Assembly (NCBI GenBank): GCA_016197225.1
Contig: JACPWC010000013.1
Span: forward strand, 1 to 64,000
Origin: Chloroflexota bacterium
GTDB lineage: Bacteria > Chloroflexota > Anaerolineae > Anaerolineales > VGOW01
DNA length: 64,000 nt
Direction of reading: 5' to 3'
Shown: piece after piece, positions 34,765 to 44,023 of the stretch
Numbering within the stretch: position 1 is the stretch's first letter
Layout: each line of letters begins with the position of its first letter
Program-made: the position numbers and the translations under genes
Notes under the pieces: generated by a model
Told to the model about the DNA's origin: nothing
The model's database searches: none
The model's input: only the letters and a program-made list of their open reading frames with translations

Positions 34765-35535
34765 ATGTCTCGCATCGCTGCCGCCTTCACCCCTCGCCCC
34801 GCCCTCATGCCCTACCTCACGCTCGGCTATCCCGATCCCGAAACGTCGCTGGCTTGCGTCCAGGCCACCGCCGAAGCCGGGGCCAACCTCATCGAACTCG
34901 GTCTGCCGTTCAGCGACCCGCTGGCTGACGGCCCGGTGATTCAACATTCGACGCAAGTGGCGCTGGAGAACGGCGTCACCGTCGCCAAATGTTTGCAGAT
35001 GACGACTGAACTGAGGCGGCGCGGCGTGGTCGTTCCGCTTCTGTTAATGGGTTACTACAACCCGATCTTCGCTTACGGCCTGGCCCGGTTCGCCGGTGAC
35101 GCCGCCTCTGCCGGGGCAGACGGCTTCATCGTCCCCGACCTGCCACTGGAGGAAGCAGACGAGCTTGAAGGCGAGTGCCGCAAACACGACCTGTCGCTGA
35201 TCTATATGCTCGCGCCCACTTCGACGCCGGAGCGAATCAAAAAAGTTGCCGAACGCGCCAGCGGCTTTCTCTATCTGGTTTCGGTGACGGGCGTGACGGG
35301 TGAACGGTCGGGCGTGGCCGGAGGACTGAGGGAGTTTGTGGGGCGGGTGAAAGAGGCGGCCAGTGTTCCAGTGGCGGTTGGATTTGGAATCAGCACCCCG
35401 GCCCAGGCCGTCGAAGTCGGCCAATTCGCCGACGGCGTCATCATCGGCTCGGCCATTATCAAAGCCGCCAGCGGCAAAAAGCCGGTAGAAGGCGTAAAGG
35501 AGTTTGTCAGGCACATGCGCAAAGTTTTAGGCTAG
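34765..35535 (+). CDS. trpA: Tryptophan synthase alpha chain
   Basis: The product has 256 residues. ANLIELGLPFSDPLADGPVIQ contains both catalytic acids (Glu and Asp) in the usual spacing, and LLMGYYNPIFAYG, FIVPDLPLEEADEL, YLVSVTGVTGER and VGFGISTPAQAVEV follow in order. It cleaves indole-3-glycerol phosphate and channels indole to TrpB. It is the last gene of the operon; I see no clear terminator in the following 150 bases. Confidence 0.97.
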   Translation: MSRIAAAFTPRPALMPYLTLGYPDPETSLACVQATAEAGANLIELGLPFSDPLADGPVIQHSTQVALENGVTVAKCLQMTTELRRRGVVVPLLLMGYYNPIFAYGLARFAGDAASAGADGFIVPDLPLEEADELEGECRKHDLSLIYMLAPTSTPERIKKVAERASGFLYLVSVTGVTGERSGVAGGLREFVGRVKEAASVPVAVGFGISTPAQAVEVGQFADGVIIGSAIIKAASGKKPVEGVKEFVRHMRKVLG

Positions 35536-35592
35536 ACCCCCTCTTGAGTACTAACCACGTCACAAATATTTACCAAAAGCTGACCGATTTTT

Positions 35593-35601
35593 TGCTATAA
35601 T
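35593..35601 (+). promoter_or_regulatory. Extended -10 promoter candidate
   Basis: TGCTATAAT (extended -10) lies 85 bases before the next gene in an AT-rich spacer. No -35 consensus is visible, which extended -10 promoters tolerate. Confidence 0.5.
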
Positions 35602-35685
35602 TACTACCGCCAAAGTCCAAATTGATAAACAACCAAATATAACGGGCCAACTGTCAACAGATATGACCAGTTTCTGGTTTCGCTG

Positions 35686-36798
35686 ATGCGTCGCCTACAG
35701 CCAAACAACAAGGGCCAAGAGCAACCCAGAGCGGCCCAGCCTTCACTTCCTTTAGCGGTTTGGGTCATCATCACGCTTGCCGTTTCGATCTTTATTTACG
35801 GGGCTATTGCCGTGATAGGAATCGTATATAGCTCATCGCCTGTTTCAACCGCCCCCCCGACTCCTCAATCGAGTCTCGCCACGCCTTACCTTCCAACCGC
35901 CGTTCCAGTGGCCGCCGCCGCCCTGCCGACCATTGCCCCGCCGACATCCACAACACTCTCCTCCACCGGCCTCGCCCCCTCATTCACCCCCAGTTTCAGC
36001 CCTGCTTTTACCGCAACCCTCACCTTCACCAGCACGCCAACCTACACGAACTTTCCAAGCGCAACTTTCACGCCGACAAACGCCGCCCCCAGCCCGACCT
36101 TCACCCCTCCGAACACCTCTCCTGCTCAAGACACTGTAGCCCCGACTTTCACCTGGACACCCAGCCCCACCACCGAGTTGACCGCCACCCCGAGCGCCAC
36201 CTTTCAGCGCCCCACCCCCAGGCCGACTGACGCCGGTTTGTCGTTTGACAACGCGCGACTCCAAAGCGGGGCCGACGAACTGCTGATATTCGGCAATCTG
36301 GTCAACAACACCGGCGTTGCCCGGAAAATATTGCACATCACTGGAACTTTCTACGATGCTCAGGGCCAGGTGGTTGCCGACGACAGCGACCTCACCGATT
36401 ACTGGGCCAGCGATGTCGTTCCTGCCGACGGGCGGATGCCGTTCCAGTTGGTTGTTGACGGCATTCAAAACGTCGCCAGCTACAACCTGCGCGCCGAAAC
36501 CCAGTTGAGCAATGATCCGCCGCGCACGGACTTCGAATTTCTGGCCGCCAGGCAACAAAACCGGCAGAATGCCTACTGCGTCTCGGCAGACTTGCAAAAC
36601 TCCGGCAATGATCTGGAAGATTATCTGGTCATTGCCGCCGTTCTGTACGATAACCAGAACACCGTTGTCAACTTCGGGGATTGGTTCGAATCTTCCCCCA
36701 GCGGCATCGTCGGCGAAGACACTTACACCTTTGAAATTTGTGTGAACTCGCCTAACGCCGGGGCCGCCCGTTACGAATTGTTAGCCTGGGGACGGTAA
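35686..36798 (+). CDS. Membrane-anchored protein with Thr/Pro linker and FxLYD-like domains
   Basis: The 370-residue product has one N-terminal membrane segment (LPLAVWVIITLAVSIFIYGAIAVIGIVY). An extracytoplasmic Thr/Pro/Ser-rich linker of about 130 residues follows and is likely O-glycosylated or extended. Two beta-sandwich domains then resemble FxLYD (LSFDNARLQSGADELLIFGNLVNNTGV and DLQNSGNDLEDYLVIAAVLYDNQNTVV). The topology is N-in, C-out. Such proteins are typical of Chloroflexota surfaces; a binding or scaffold role is likely but unknown. It is probably transcribed alone. Confidence 0.75.
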   Translation: MRRLQPNNKGQEQPRAAQPSLPLAVWVIITLAVSIFIYGAIAVIGIVYSSSPVSTAPPTPQSSLATPYLPTAVPVAAAALPTIAPPTSTTLSSTGLAPSFTPSFSPAFTATLTFTSTPTYTNFPSATFTPTNAAPSPTFTPPNTSPAQDTVAPTFTWTPSPTTELTATPSATFQRPTPRPTDAGLSFDNARLQSGADELLIFGNLVNNTGVARKILHITGTFYDAQGQVVADDSDLTDYWASDVVPADGRMPFQLVVDGIQNVASYNLRAETQLSNDPPRTDFEFLAARQQNRQNAYCVSADLQNSGNDLEDYLVIAAVLYDNQNTVVNFGDWFESSPSGIVGEDTYTFEICVNSPNAGAARYELLAWGR

Positions 36799-36908
36799 CT
36801 CAGGCTGAAGGAGGTGAGGCCTATCAAGTTAGCCCGCAGATCAGGCAGGTTGCCCACAACCGTATGCACATTGGCCGAATTCTACACATAAGTTTGAGGA
36901 GGGAAAAT

Positions 36909-38753
36909 ATGAAATCGAATATTCGCCCGTTCCTGGCGTTAGGAATCGTGGCAATTCTTGTGGCCAGCCTCTTCGGGCCGCAAACAGTGCGCCGGGCTTA
37001 TTCAGAGGCCTTGCGGAACAACGTCCTGCAACATGCGTTGAATGTCGAACTGGGTTACGCGACGCCGGCGAAATACGAACAGCAACTATCGTCGGGGGCG
37101 ATGTATGCCATACTCGAACAGACCGGCGTGTTTGAAGATCGAGTCGCCGCCGCTATTCAGAGCGCGGGGCAAGGCTCTGACGATGACAAGGGCGGGTCGG
37201 CGCTCAGCCGAAGCAATACTCAGGGATGCCAGAATGTCTTCACCGGCGATGGGCGGCGCAACATCCGCGTCAACCAGGACTGCTCACTCCGCCGCCAGGC
37301 CGAAGAAGTGATCGCCATTGACCCGAATGACAACCGGCACTTAATCGCGGGCGCAAACGACAGCCGCATCGGCTTCAACCATTGCAGCTATGCCTGGTCG
37401 TTCGACCGTGGCCGGAGTTGGGGCGACTACGTCCCACCGTTCTGGCAGTTCATTATGGCCGACGGCCACACTTCTGATGCCTGTAGCGATCCCACTGTCA
37501 CCTTCGACGCCGACAGCAACGCTTACATTGCCGGCGTCATCTTCGACATTAACTCGGCGGCCAGCGCCTTTGTCGTAGCCAAAGCCAATGCCGACACCGG
37601 CGGCACGTTCTTCCACACCCCGGCGGCGCTCCCCTTCCAGGAATACCGGGACTTTCCGTTGGGCGTGGTCGCCAGCGACAACAACCCCAACGTCTTCCAC
37701 GACAAGGAATTCATCGTCGCCGACGACAACATGGGTAGCCCGAAGAAGAACAATGTCTATGCTACCTGGACGCGGTTTGACTTTGATACGGGCGCTGGTG
37801 TTGGCGCCCACAGTCCCATCTTCTTCAGCCAATCCACCAACGGCGGCGCAACCTGGTCGGCGGGCATCGAAATCAACGGCTCGAACGCTACGGACTGCGG
37901 AGTCTTCAGCGGCGAGGCTGATCCAAATGCCTGTGATCAGGATCAAGGCTCACATCCGATCGTCGGGGACGACGGCACGATTTATGTGGCTTTCGGCAAC
38001 GGCAACACGCCGCTTGTCGGCGTCAATCAAGTGATGATGGTCTCCTGCCCGGCCAGCGCGAATTGCTCGCTTGCCTCCAGTTGGACTGCTCCGGTCAAAG
38101 TGGGCGACCTGATTGACAATCATCCCACCGGCCCCAGCCCCGCTGGTTGCCCTGCCTTCCGCCAGTGCCTGCCGCCCAACGGCTACCGCGTGCCGGAGTT
38201 CACCTCGATATCCATTTCTGTGGACGAGGACAACAATCTCTACACCGTCTGGTCAGACTTCCGCAACGGCGGCGGAACATGCACCGGCTCGGCGGCAACG
38301 GCCACCCCGCCCTGCGACAACGACGTCTTCTACGCCTTCTCGACCGACGGCGGCGCAGGTTGGAGCGGCACGTTCCAGATCACGCCAGCCGGCAGCGCTC
38401 AGTGGCAGCCGTGGAGCGAAGTGACCCACGACGGCAAGGCGCTCTGGGTCGCTTACTACGACCGCTCCTTTGGCAACTGCGAGTTCACCGGTTGCAATGA
38501 CATCACCCTGGCCAAGATCAAGCACCCGGCTTCCAAGTCACCCAGCGTATCCTTCAAGCGTCTCACCACCGGCTCCATGCCCAACCTGACTCCGGCCAAC
38601 AACCCGCTTCAGGCGGGCTTCCTGGGCGACTATATGTGGGTTGACGTGGATCAGAAGGACAACCGGCCCTATGTGGTTTGGGCCGACACTCGCGGGCGAG
38701 GCACCGGCGCTGTCGAGGAAGACATTTACTTTGCCCTCGGCCCCAAGCCGTAA
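36909..38753 (+). CDS. Secreted sialidase-fold (BNR/Asp-box) protein
   Basis: The start at 36909 follows GAGGAGGG; product 614 residues. A signal peptide (FLALGIVAILVASLFG) is followed by a helical segment and a beta-propeller. Three Asp boxes of the S/T-x-D-x-G-x-x-W type are visible: SFDRGRSW, STNGGATW and STDGGAGW. Many Asp-rich loops (DDNMGSPKKNN, DVDQKDNRPYVVW) may bind calcium. The fold is that of sialidases and of non-enzymatic BNR proteins; catalytic Arg-triad residues could not be assigned, so activity is open. No cell-wall anchor is present. Confidence 0.8.
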   Translation: MKSNIRPFLALGIVAILVASLFGPQTVRRAYSEALRNNVLQHALNVELGYATPAKYEQQLSSGAMYAILEQTGVFEDRVAAAIQSAGQGSDDDKGGSALSRSNTQGCQNVFTGDGRRNIRVNQDCSLRRQAEEVIAIDPNDNRHLIAGANDSRIGFNHCSYAWSFDRGRSWGDYVPPFWQFIMADGHTSDACSDPTVTFDADSNAYIAGVIFDINSAASAFVVAKANADTGGTFFHTPAALPFQEYRDFPLGVVASDNNPNVFHDKEFIVADDNMGSPKKNNVYATWTRFDFDTGAGVGAHSPIFFSQSTNGGATWSAGIEINGSNATDCGVFSGEADPNACDQDQGSHPIVGDDGTIYVAFGNGNTPLVGVNQVMMVSCPASANCSLASSWTAPVKVGDLIDNHPTGPSPAGCPAFRQCLPPNGYRVPEFTSISISVDEDNNLYTVWSDFRNGGGTCTGSAATATPPCDNDVFYAFSTDGGAGWSGTFQITPAGSAQWQPWSEVTHDGKALWVAYYDRSFGNCEFTGCNDITLAKIKHPASKSPSVSFKRLTTGSMPNLTPANNPLQAGFLGDYMWVDVDQKDNRPYVVWADTRGRGTGAVEEDIYFALGPKP

Positions 38754-38815
38754 GCACCCGTCAAAGAAACTCTGTGGCGCTTGCAGTGGGCGCAAGTGAA
38801 ACCGGGTTTCCCTTC

Positions 38816-38851
38816 GAGCGGCAGGAAGAAACACTTCCTGCCGCTCTTTTT
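38816..38851. terminator. Intrinsic terminator between convergent genes
   Basis: A perfect 13-base-pair stem (GAGCGGCAGGAAG/CTTCCTGCCGCTC), loop AAACA and five T on the plus strand. It ends the sialidase-fold gene and may also serve the convergent lipoprotein gene. Confidence 0.88.
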
Positions 38852-38860
38852 GTTGAGGGA

Positions 38861-39481
38861 TTACGGCGCAGGACGCACCGACTCAATCATAGCCTCAAAC
38901 ACCTGGCGGTCGCCGCCTTTGAACAACGCCAGTGAGAGAAGTTGTTTCGTCCCGTCCGACAACTCTATTGGGATGCTGGCGCTGTAACTGCCGGAGAGGG
39001 TATCGAAGCACACTTGCGCCGTCAGGCCGTTAGCGGTCACGCGAGTCTCACAGCGCGTATTTGGCAGTTGGTTCTCGCGCGCGAAATCCTCCGGCAGAAG
39101 ATTCCCGGTGTCGAGCAGAGCAAGCTGAATGACTCCACCCTGCGGCGACTTGAACGTTACGACCGCCCCCTGTTCAACTGCCGACCAGTCCGACGGATAA
39201 TCTACCGCTATTTGCAGATTTGGGCTGACAAACATTTTCCAATCGCCGGCGAGAGCAGGCGGCGCAGTTGTACCAACCGCCGCCTCAACCGTAGCAGTTG
39301 ATTTCGGGGTGATGGTCACTTTTGGTTTGAGCAGGGGCGTCACCACAATCGGCCGGGCCGTAGACAGTGGCGTTCCCCCCTGATCCAGGAAGGGGATAGT
39401 TGGAACAGGTTGACTGCATCCGGCCAGCCCGAAGACAATCGCACCCATCATCAGCGACCAGAACCGCTTGTGTCTCATCAT
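38861..39481 (-). CDS. Lipoprotein with PsbP-like domain
   Basis: The 206-residue product has a lipoprotein signal with lipobox LAGC (cysteine near residue 22), a Thr/Pro-rich linker, and from about residue 80 a domain starting WKMFVSPNLQIAVDYPSDWSAVEQGAVVTFKSPQGGVIQLALLD, which resembles PsbP/DUF1795-like folds found in many bacterial lipoproteins. Two Cys (TRCETR, AQVCFD) could form a disulfide. AGGAGA precedes the ATG. Function unknown. Confidence 0.78.
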   Translation of the reverse strand: MMRHKRFWSLMMGAIVFGLAGCSQPVPTIPFLDQGGTPLSTARPIVVTPLLKPKVTITPKSTATVEAAVGTTAPPALAGDWKMFVSPNLQIAVDYPSDWSAVEQGAVVTFKSPQGGVIQLALLDTGNLLPEDFARENQLPNTRCETRVTANGLTAQVCFDTLSGSYSASIPIELSDGTKQLLSLALFKGGDRQVFEAMIESVRPAP

Positions 39482-39642
39482 GATGATCTCCTGTCAGCTT
39501 TGTGGTTCGAGTGGCAAGTTGCTGTTTTGTAGACGCGGCACAGCGCGGCGAAGTTCCTCTTGTGCTACACTGTCGCCCATCGTTCTGTTAAAACAACGCG
39601 CCGCAGAACTTGGTATACTTCGCTCCATCAGAAAGGTTTTCT

Positions 39643-40815
39643 ATGCCCGAAGAATTTTCTCCCGCCGAGTTCGGCGCATCCTGGCACAAGTTCATTGAGT
39701 TCGTCAACTCGCAAATTCCCCCGCCCGAACCGCCGCCGCCTCTGCTGGCCGACAAGATGACTGCTTTCCTCGGGCTTGACCCCACGCAGTTGGTCGTCGT
39801 CAAGGAAAGTTTTGCTGACCGAGACCTGCCGAACGTGCAGATCGCCATTGACTACTTTCTCACCGGCCCCGACCGATCCGCCGAGCAAGCCGGCTACCTC
39901 ACCGACCACGACTACCCCGGCTTCAGCCTGTCCACCATTTTAACCCGGCGGCAGTATCAGTTCGTCGCCGAAGGGCCGGTGCAATATCGCTCAGTGGAAT
40001 TGGCGAACGGCGAACGTTTGCAGTGCATGGAACGCGGCTTGTATTTGATTCGCGATCACGATGTGCGGCTGGTGATCTTCGTGCGCGACGCCGAGAACTT
40101 CTTTGGCGGGCAGGGCGTGACGCTGGAAGTTTTGTGCCCGCTCTCGGACTGGGCCGAACGAGTCCTCTCCGAGATTCGGCGGCTGGCCCACGAACACAAC
40201 GTCTATCGCGGCCACGTGCTTTCGCTGGGCGCGCACGGGCCAGACAGCATCGGCTTTCACAGCTTGCCGCAGATCGAGCGCGACTCGATTATTCTGCCGC
40301 CGGCCCTGTTGAGAACCATCGAGCGCAACACTCTGAGCTTCGTGGAACTTTCGCCGCGATTGCGGGCCGCCGGGCGGCACGTGAAGCGCGGCCTGCTCTT
40401 TCACGGGCCGCCCGGCGCGGGCAAGACGCTCACTATCATGTACCTGCTCTCGCAGATGAAGAGCCGCACGGTGATTTTGCTCACCGGGCGGGTGATGGGG
40501 CTGGTCACCCAGGCCTGCCAACTGGCGCGTTTGCTCGCGCCTTCGGTGGTGGTGCTGGAAGATGTGGATTTGATCGCCCAGGAGCGCGACCGCGAGAGCG
40601 CCGCCGGCCCTCTGCTTTTTGAATTGCTCAACGAGATGGACGGCCTCTCGGAAGACACCGACGTGCTGTTCCTGCTCAGCACCAACCGGCCCGTCATGTT
40701 TGAACCGGCGCTGACGGCCCGACCTGGCCGCTTTGATCAGGCCATCGAATTCCCCCTGCCCGACGCCGACTGCCGCCACAGCTTGCTAACGCTTTACGGC
40801 AAAGGGCTGGAGTGA
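39643..40815 (+). CDS. AAA+ ATPase, N-terminal and core part of a split gene
   Basis: The 390-residue product has an N-terminal helical domain of about 230 residues and a complete AAA+ nucleotide-binding core: Walker A HGPPGAGKT near residue 257, Walker B VVVLEDVDLI, sensor 1 STNRP and arginine-finger region RPGRFDQAIEFPLPD. The frame stops after LLTLYGKGLE, where homologous proteins continue through a helical lid. The lid follows in another frame at 40812. GTGA at the junction is both the stop of this frame and the start of the next. The upstream domain is not known to me. Confidence 0.85.
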   Translation: MPEEFSPAEFGASWHKFIEFVNSQIPPPEPPPPLLADKMTAFLGLDPTQLVVVKESFADRDLPNVQIAIDYFLTGPDRSAEQAGYLTDHDYPGFSLSTILTRRQYQFVAEGPVQYRSVELANGERLQCMERGLYLIRDHDVRLVIFVRDAENFFGGQGVTLEVLCPLSDWAERVLSEIRRLAHEHNVYRGHVLSLGAHGPDSIGFHSLPQIERDSIILPPALLRTIERNTLSFVELSPRLRAAGRHVKRGLLFHGPPGAGKTLTIMYLLSQMKSRTVILLTGRVMGLVTQACQLARLLAPSVVVLEDVDLIAQERDRESAAGPLLFELLNEMDGLSEDTDVLFLLSTNRPVMFEPALTARPGRFDQAIEFPLPDADCRHSLLTLYGKGLE

Positions 40816-41003
40816 GTTCGGCCTTCATTCGCGAGTTACTGCGCAAAGCCGCCCTCATCGCCGCCGACCAGAGCCGGGAGTCCACCGCGCCGCTGGTGGT
40901 TGCCGATACGCACCTGCGTGAAGCTCTGCAAGCCATTTTGGTCGAAGGCGGAGAGTTGACGCAGAAGTTGTTGGGGGTTGCGCCGGGGGCGCTGGCCGAG
41001 TAA
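40812..41003 (+). CDS. AAA+ lid fragment, second part of the split ATPase
   Basis: The 63 residues from a GTG start (SSAFIRELLRKAALIAADQ, then VADTHLREALQAILVEGGELTQKLLG) are the C-terminal lid of the same ATPase family. It overlaps the upstream stop by four bases. Compared with intact relatives a linker of perhaps 15-20 residues between the two parts is missing, so this is a small deletion with frameshift. Translational coupling could still produce a two-chain enzyme; otherwise the gene is dead. Confidence 0.7.
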   Translation: MSSAFIRELLRKAALIAADQSRESTAPLVVADTHLREALQAILVEGGELTQKLLGVAPGALAE

Positions 41004-41006
41004 CCC

Positions 41007-43880
41007 ATGCCTTTTTCTTTCGAGGGATCCAAAGACGAAGTTGCCCGGCTGGTGAAGCACTTTCTCACCAACAAGGCCACGTATATTGCCCCGGCTTATA
41101 AAGAAGCCCACGCCCGGCAGGAGTTTATTGACCCGCTGTTTATGGCCCTCAACTGGGACGTGCCGAACCGCCAGCGCGCCGCGCCCGACTACCGCGAAGT
41201 CATTGTCGAAGATTCGCTGGCTATGGAAGGCTACGCTTCGCGGAAAGCGCCCGACTACGCCTTCCGCGTCGGGCGCGAGCGCAAGTTTTTTGTCGAAGCC
41301 AAGAAGCCGGGCGTGGATTTGAAAACCGCCGCCGCGCCTGCTTATCAACTCCGGCGCTACGTCTGGAGCGCCAAACTGCCGCTCTCGATTCTCACCGATT
41401 TTGAAGAGCTGGCCGTCTACGATTGCCGCCTCCGCCCCAATGAAAAAGACAAGCCGGGCGTGGCGCGGGTGAATTACCTGACGTGCGAAGAATACGCCGA
41501 CCGCTGGCAGGAAGTGTGGGACGTATTTTCGCGGGAGGCGGTGTGGGGCGGTTCGTTTGACCAGTTTGCGCAAGCAGGCAAAAACAAACGCGGCACGTCC
41601 GAAGTGGACGCCGAGTTTCTGAAAGAGATTGAAGGCTGGCGGGAGGCGCTGGCCAAAAACATCGCCCTGCGCAACCCGCGCCTGACCATTGACGAACTGA
41701 ACGACGCGGTGCAACGCCTCATTGACCGCCTCATCTTTTTGCGGATGGCCGAAGACCGAGGCGTTGAAGACTACGGCCAACTGCAACGTCTGGCCGAGGG
41801 CGAAGGCATTTATGCCGGATTGCTGGCGCTCTCGCGCAAGGCGGACGCCAAATACAACTCCGGGCTGTTCGACTTTTCAAAAGGCGGCGACACCGTCACC
41901 CCCCGTCTCGCCGTTGACGACAAAGCCCTGCGCCCCATTCTGGCCGACCTGTATTACCCGCAATCGCCGTATGAGTTCAGCGTCCTGCCCGCCGAAATTT
42001 TGGGCAACGTTTACGAGCAGTTTCTTGGAAAAGTGATCCGCCTCACCGCTTCACATCAGGCCAAAGTGGAAGAGAAGCCGGAAGTGAAGAAGGCGGGCGG
42101 GGTCTATTACACGCCGGCTTACATCGTGGAGTACATCGTCAAAAACACGGTGGGCAAGCAGATTGAAGGCCAAAGCCCCAAACAACTCAAAGGCTTCCGG
42201 GTGCTGGATATGGCCTGTGGTTCAGGCTCTTTTCTGCTTGGCGCGTATCAGTATCTTTTGGACTATTACCAACACTGGTACACCGGGCATCAGCCCGAAA
42301 AGCACCCCGGCGCGGTGCGCCCACACGGCGAAGCGTGGCGGCTGACCACTGCCGAGAAGAAGCGAATTCTGGTCGAGCATATTTTTGGGGTGGACATTGA
42401 CCGGCAGGCGGTGGAGGTGACCAAGCTGAGTCTTCTGCTCAAAGTGCTGGAAGGCGAGAGCGATGAAACCCTGGGCAAGCAACTGGCGCTCTTGCAGGAA
42501 CGCGCCCTGCCCAACCTTGACCGCAACATCAAATGCGGCAACAGCTTGATTGGCCCGGATTATTTTAGCGGGCAACTGCTGAAGGATGACGACGAACTGC
42601 GCCGGGTGAATCCGTTTGATTGGGCGGCGGAATTTCCCGATGCGATGAAGGCGGGCGGGTTTGATTGTGTGATTGGGAATCCGCCGTATGTATTGATTGA
42701 TGATGCGATTGGCAAAGACCACTTGCGACAGAAGTACGTGTTATCTTCTGGCAAGCCTGATTTGTACAGATATTTCGTTGAATGCTCACTCGGTTTGAGC
42801 AAACGTGGCGGAAGATTTGGATTCATTATTCCCAACACAATACTCACGATTCCGGCGGGCAGGGATTTGCGTAAGTATTTGTTGACTGAAGGTGGGTTAA
42901 ATCTAATTGTGAACTTTTGGGGCCAAGTTTTCAACCGGGTTTCGGTGAATAGCATCATTCTCTTTACTGAAAAGGGTAAGTCCCATGATGCTATAGAAAT
43001 AATCGAAGACAAAAGCAATTTGCCAAATCATGGCACACTCGCACTTGCTCAACAACAGAGCAGGCTGGTTACAACAGCATCCTGGCTCGCTAACGACGAG
43101 TTCCAGATTCAATTGTCGTCAACTGCCAACGTGGATCTGCTCATTAGAAAAATAAAGGCGGCTTCAGTTGAATTGGCTTCAGTTGCCAAATACACATTGG
43201 GGATGCAGGTTTATCACAACTCAATGCACACAAAGCAACAAATTGAAGAGCGTGTTTACCATGCGCCAACAAAAAAGAATCGGTCGTTTTGGCCCGAATC
43301 CGGTGGGCGGAACATCGGCCGGTATTTCTTTCGTGACACCTTCAAAGAATATGTGTCCTATGGTGAGTGGTGCTACAACAAGCCAGATTGGGAATTTTGT
43401 TCTCAGCCCCGAATACTGATACGCGAAATTCCTAGCGGCAAGGGCCTGGTATGTGCTTTTACCGATACCGTCCACGTATCCAACAAGGCGGTCATAATTA
43501 TCATCCCTGCTCAATTGTCTGCAACATATTTGCTCGGCATATTGAACTCAAGGCTTATTGGCTTCTACGTGAGTGCTACTGGTGAGAAGGGCGCACAACG
43601 TCTATTCCCTCGCATATCACTTACTACTGCAAGAAGACTCCCCATCCGCCCCATCAACTTCTCCGACCCCGCCGACAAAGCCCGGCACGACCAAATGGTA
43701 ATGCTGGTGGAGCAAATGCTGGACTTGCACAAGCGCAAGGCTCAAGCCAAAGACGCCGTCGGGCAGGAGCGCCTGCAGAGGCTCATCGATTCCGCCGACA
43801 AGCAAATTGACGCGCTGGTTTATGAGTTGTACGAATTGACGGCGGAGGAGATTGCGGTGGTGGAAGGGGCTAATAAATAA
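41007..43880 (+). CDS. Type IIG-like restriction-modification enzyme (Eco57I-type methylase domain)
   Basis: The product has 957 residues in one chain. The N-terminal nuclease-like domain has PDYAFRVGRERKFFVEAKKPG, a D...ExK pattern of the PD-(D/E)xK fold near residues 75-98. The central gamma-class N6-adenine methyltransferase has VYYTPAYIVEYIV, motif I LDMACGSGSFLLGAYQ (about 398-413) and motif IV FDCVIGNPPYV (about 552). The C-terminal half, about 43200 onward, is the target-recognition domain. It methylates and cleaves DNA at an unknown site. The stretch from roughly 42690 to 43640 is visibly richer in A and T than the flanks, as if the recognition domain came from elsewhere. Confidence 0.9.
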   Translation: MPFSFEGSKDEVARLVKHFLTNKATYIAPAYKEAHARQEFIDPLFMALNWDVPNRQRAAPDYREVIVEDSLAMEGYASRKAPDYAFRVGRERKFFVEAKKPGVDLKTAAAPAYQLRRYVWSAKLPLSILTDFEELAVYDCRLRPNEKDKPGVARVNYLTCEEYADRWQEVWDVFSREAVWGGSFDQFAQAGKNKRGTSEVDAEFLKEIEGWREALAKNIALRNPRLTIDELNDAVQRLIDRLIFLRMAEDRGVEDYGQLQRLAEGEGIYAGLLALSRKADAKYNSGLFDFSKGGDTVTPRLAVDDKALRPILADLYYPQSPYEFSVLPAEILGNVYEQFLGKVIRLTASHQAKVEEKPEVKKAGGVYYTPAYIVEYIVKNTVGKQIEGQSPKQLKGFRVLDMACGSGSFLLGAYQYLLDYYQHWYTGHQPEKHPGAVRPHGEAWRLTTAEKKRILVEHIFGVDIDRQAVEVTKLSLLLKVLEGESDETLGKQLALLQERALPNLDRNIKCGNSLIGPDYFSGQLLKDDDELRRVNPFDWAAEFPDAMKAGGFDCVIGNPPYVLIDDAIGKDHLRQKYVLSSGKPDLYRYFVECSLGLSKRGGRFGFIIPNTILTIPAGRDLRKYLLTEGGLNLIVNFWGQVFNRVSVNSIILFTEKGKSHDAIEIIEDKSNLPNHGTLALAQQQSRLVTTASWLANDEFQIQLSSTANVDLLIRKIKAASVELASVAKYTLGMQVYHNSMHTKQQIEERVYHAPTKKNRSFWPESGGRNIGRYFFRDTFKEYVSYGEWCYNKPDWEFCSQPRILIREIPSGKGLVCAFTDTVHVSNKAVIIIIPAQLSATYLLGILNSRLIGFYVSATGEKGAQRLFPRISLTTARRLPIRPINFSDPADKARHDQMVMLVEQMLDLHKRKAQAKDAVGQERLQRLIDSADKQIDALVYELYELTAEEIAVVEGANK

Positions 43881-43898
43881 GCAGGAGGAAGGCGATGT

Positions 43899-44006
43899 CT
43901 CTAATCCGCTAGATGGCCTGGTTCACACTTCACCTTTGTTCCTGCGGCGGGAGCTTCCCAGCGGTATCCAGGCAATCGTTAGAAAAGGTTGTCGGGCGGA
44001 TTAGAG
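43899..44006. repeat. Long-range inverted repeat after the restriction gene
   Basis: CTCTAATCCGC (43899-43909) and its perfect inverse GCGGATTAGAG (43996-44006) enclose about 86 bases without a gene. The outer GTCT/GCGTC ends extend it imperfectly. Confidence 0.55.
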
Positions 44007-44023
44007 CGTCTAACAATCATCGT

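Noticed and set aside
43883-43911. AGGAGG followed by a five-codon frame MSLIR.
   Set aside because: Too short to support; the bases belong to the left arm of the inverted repeat at 43899.
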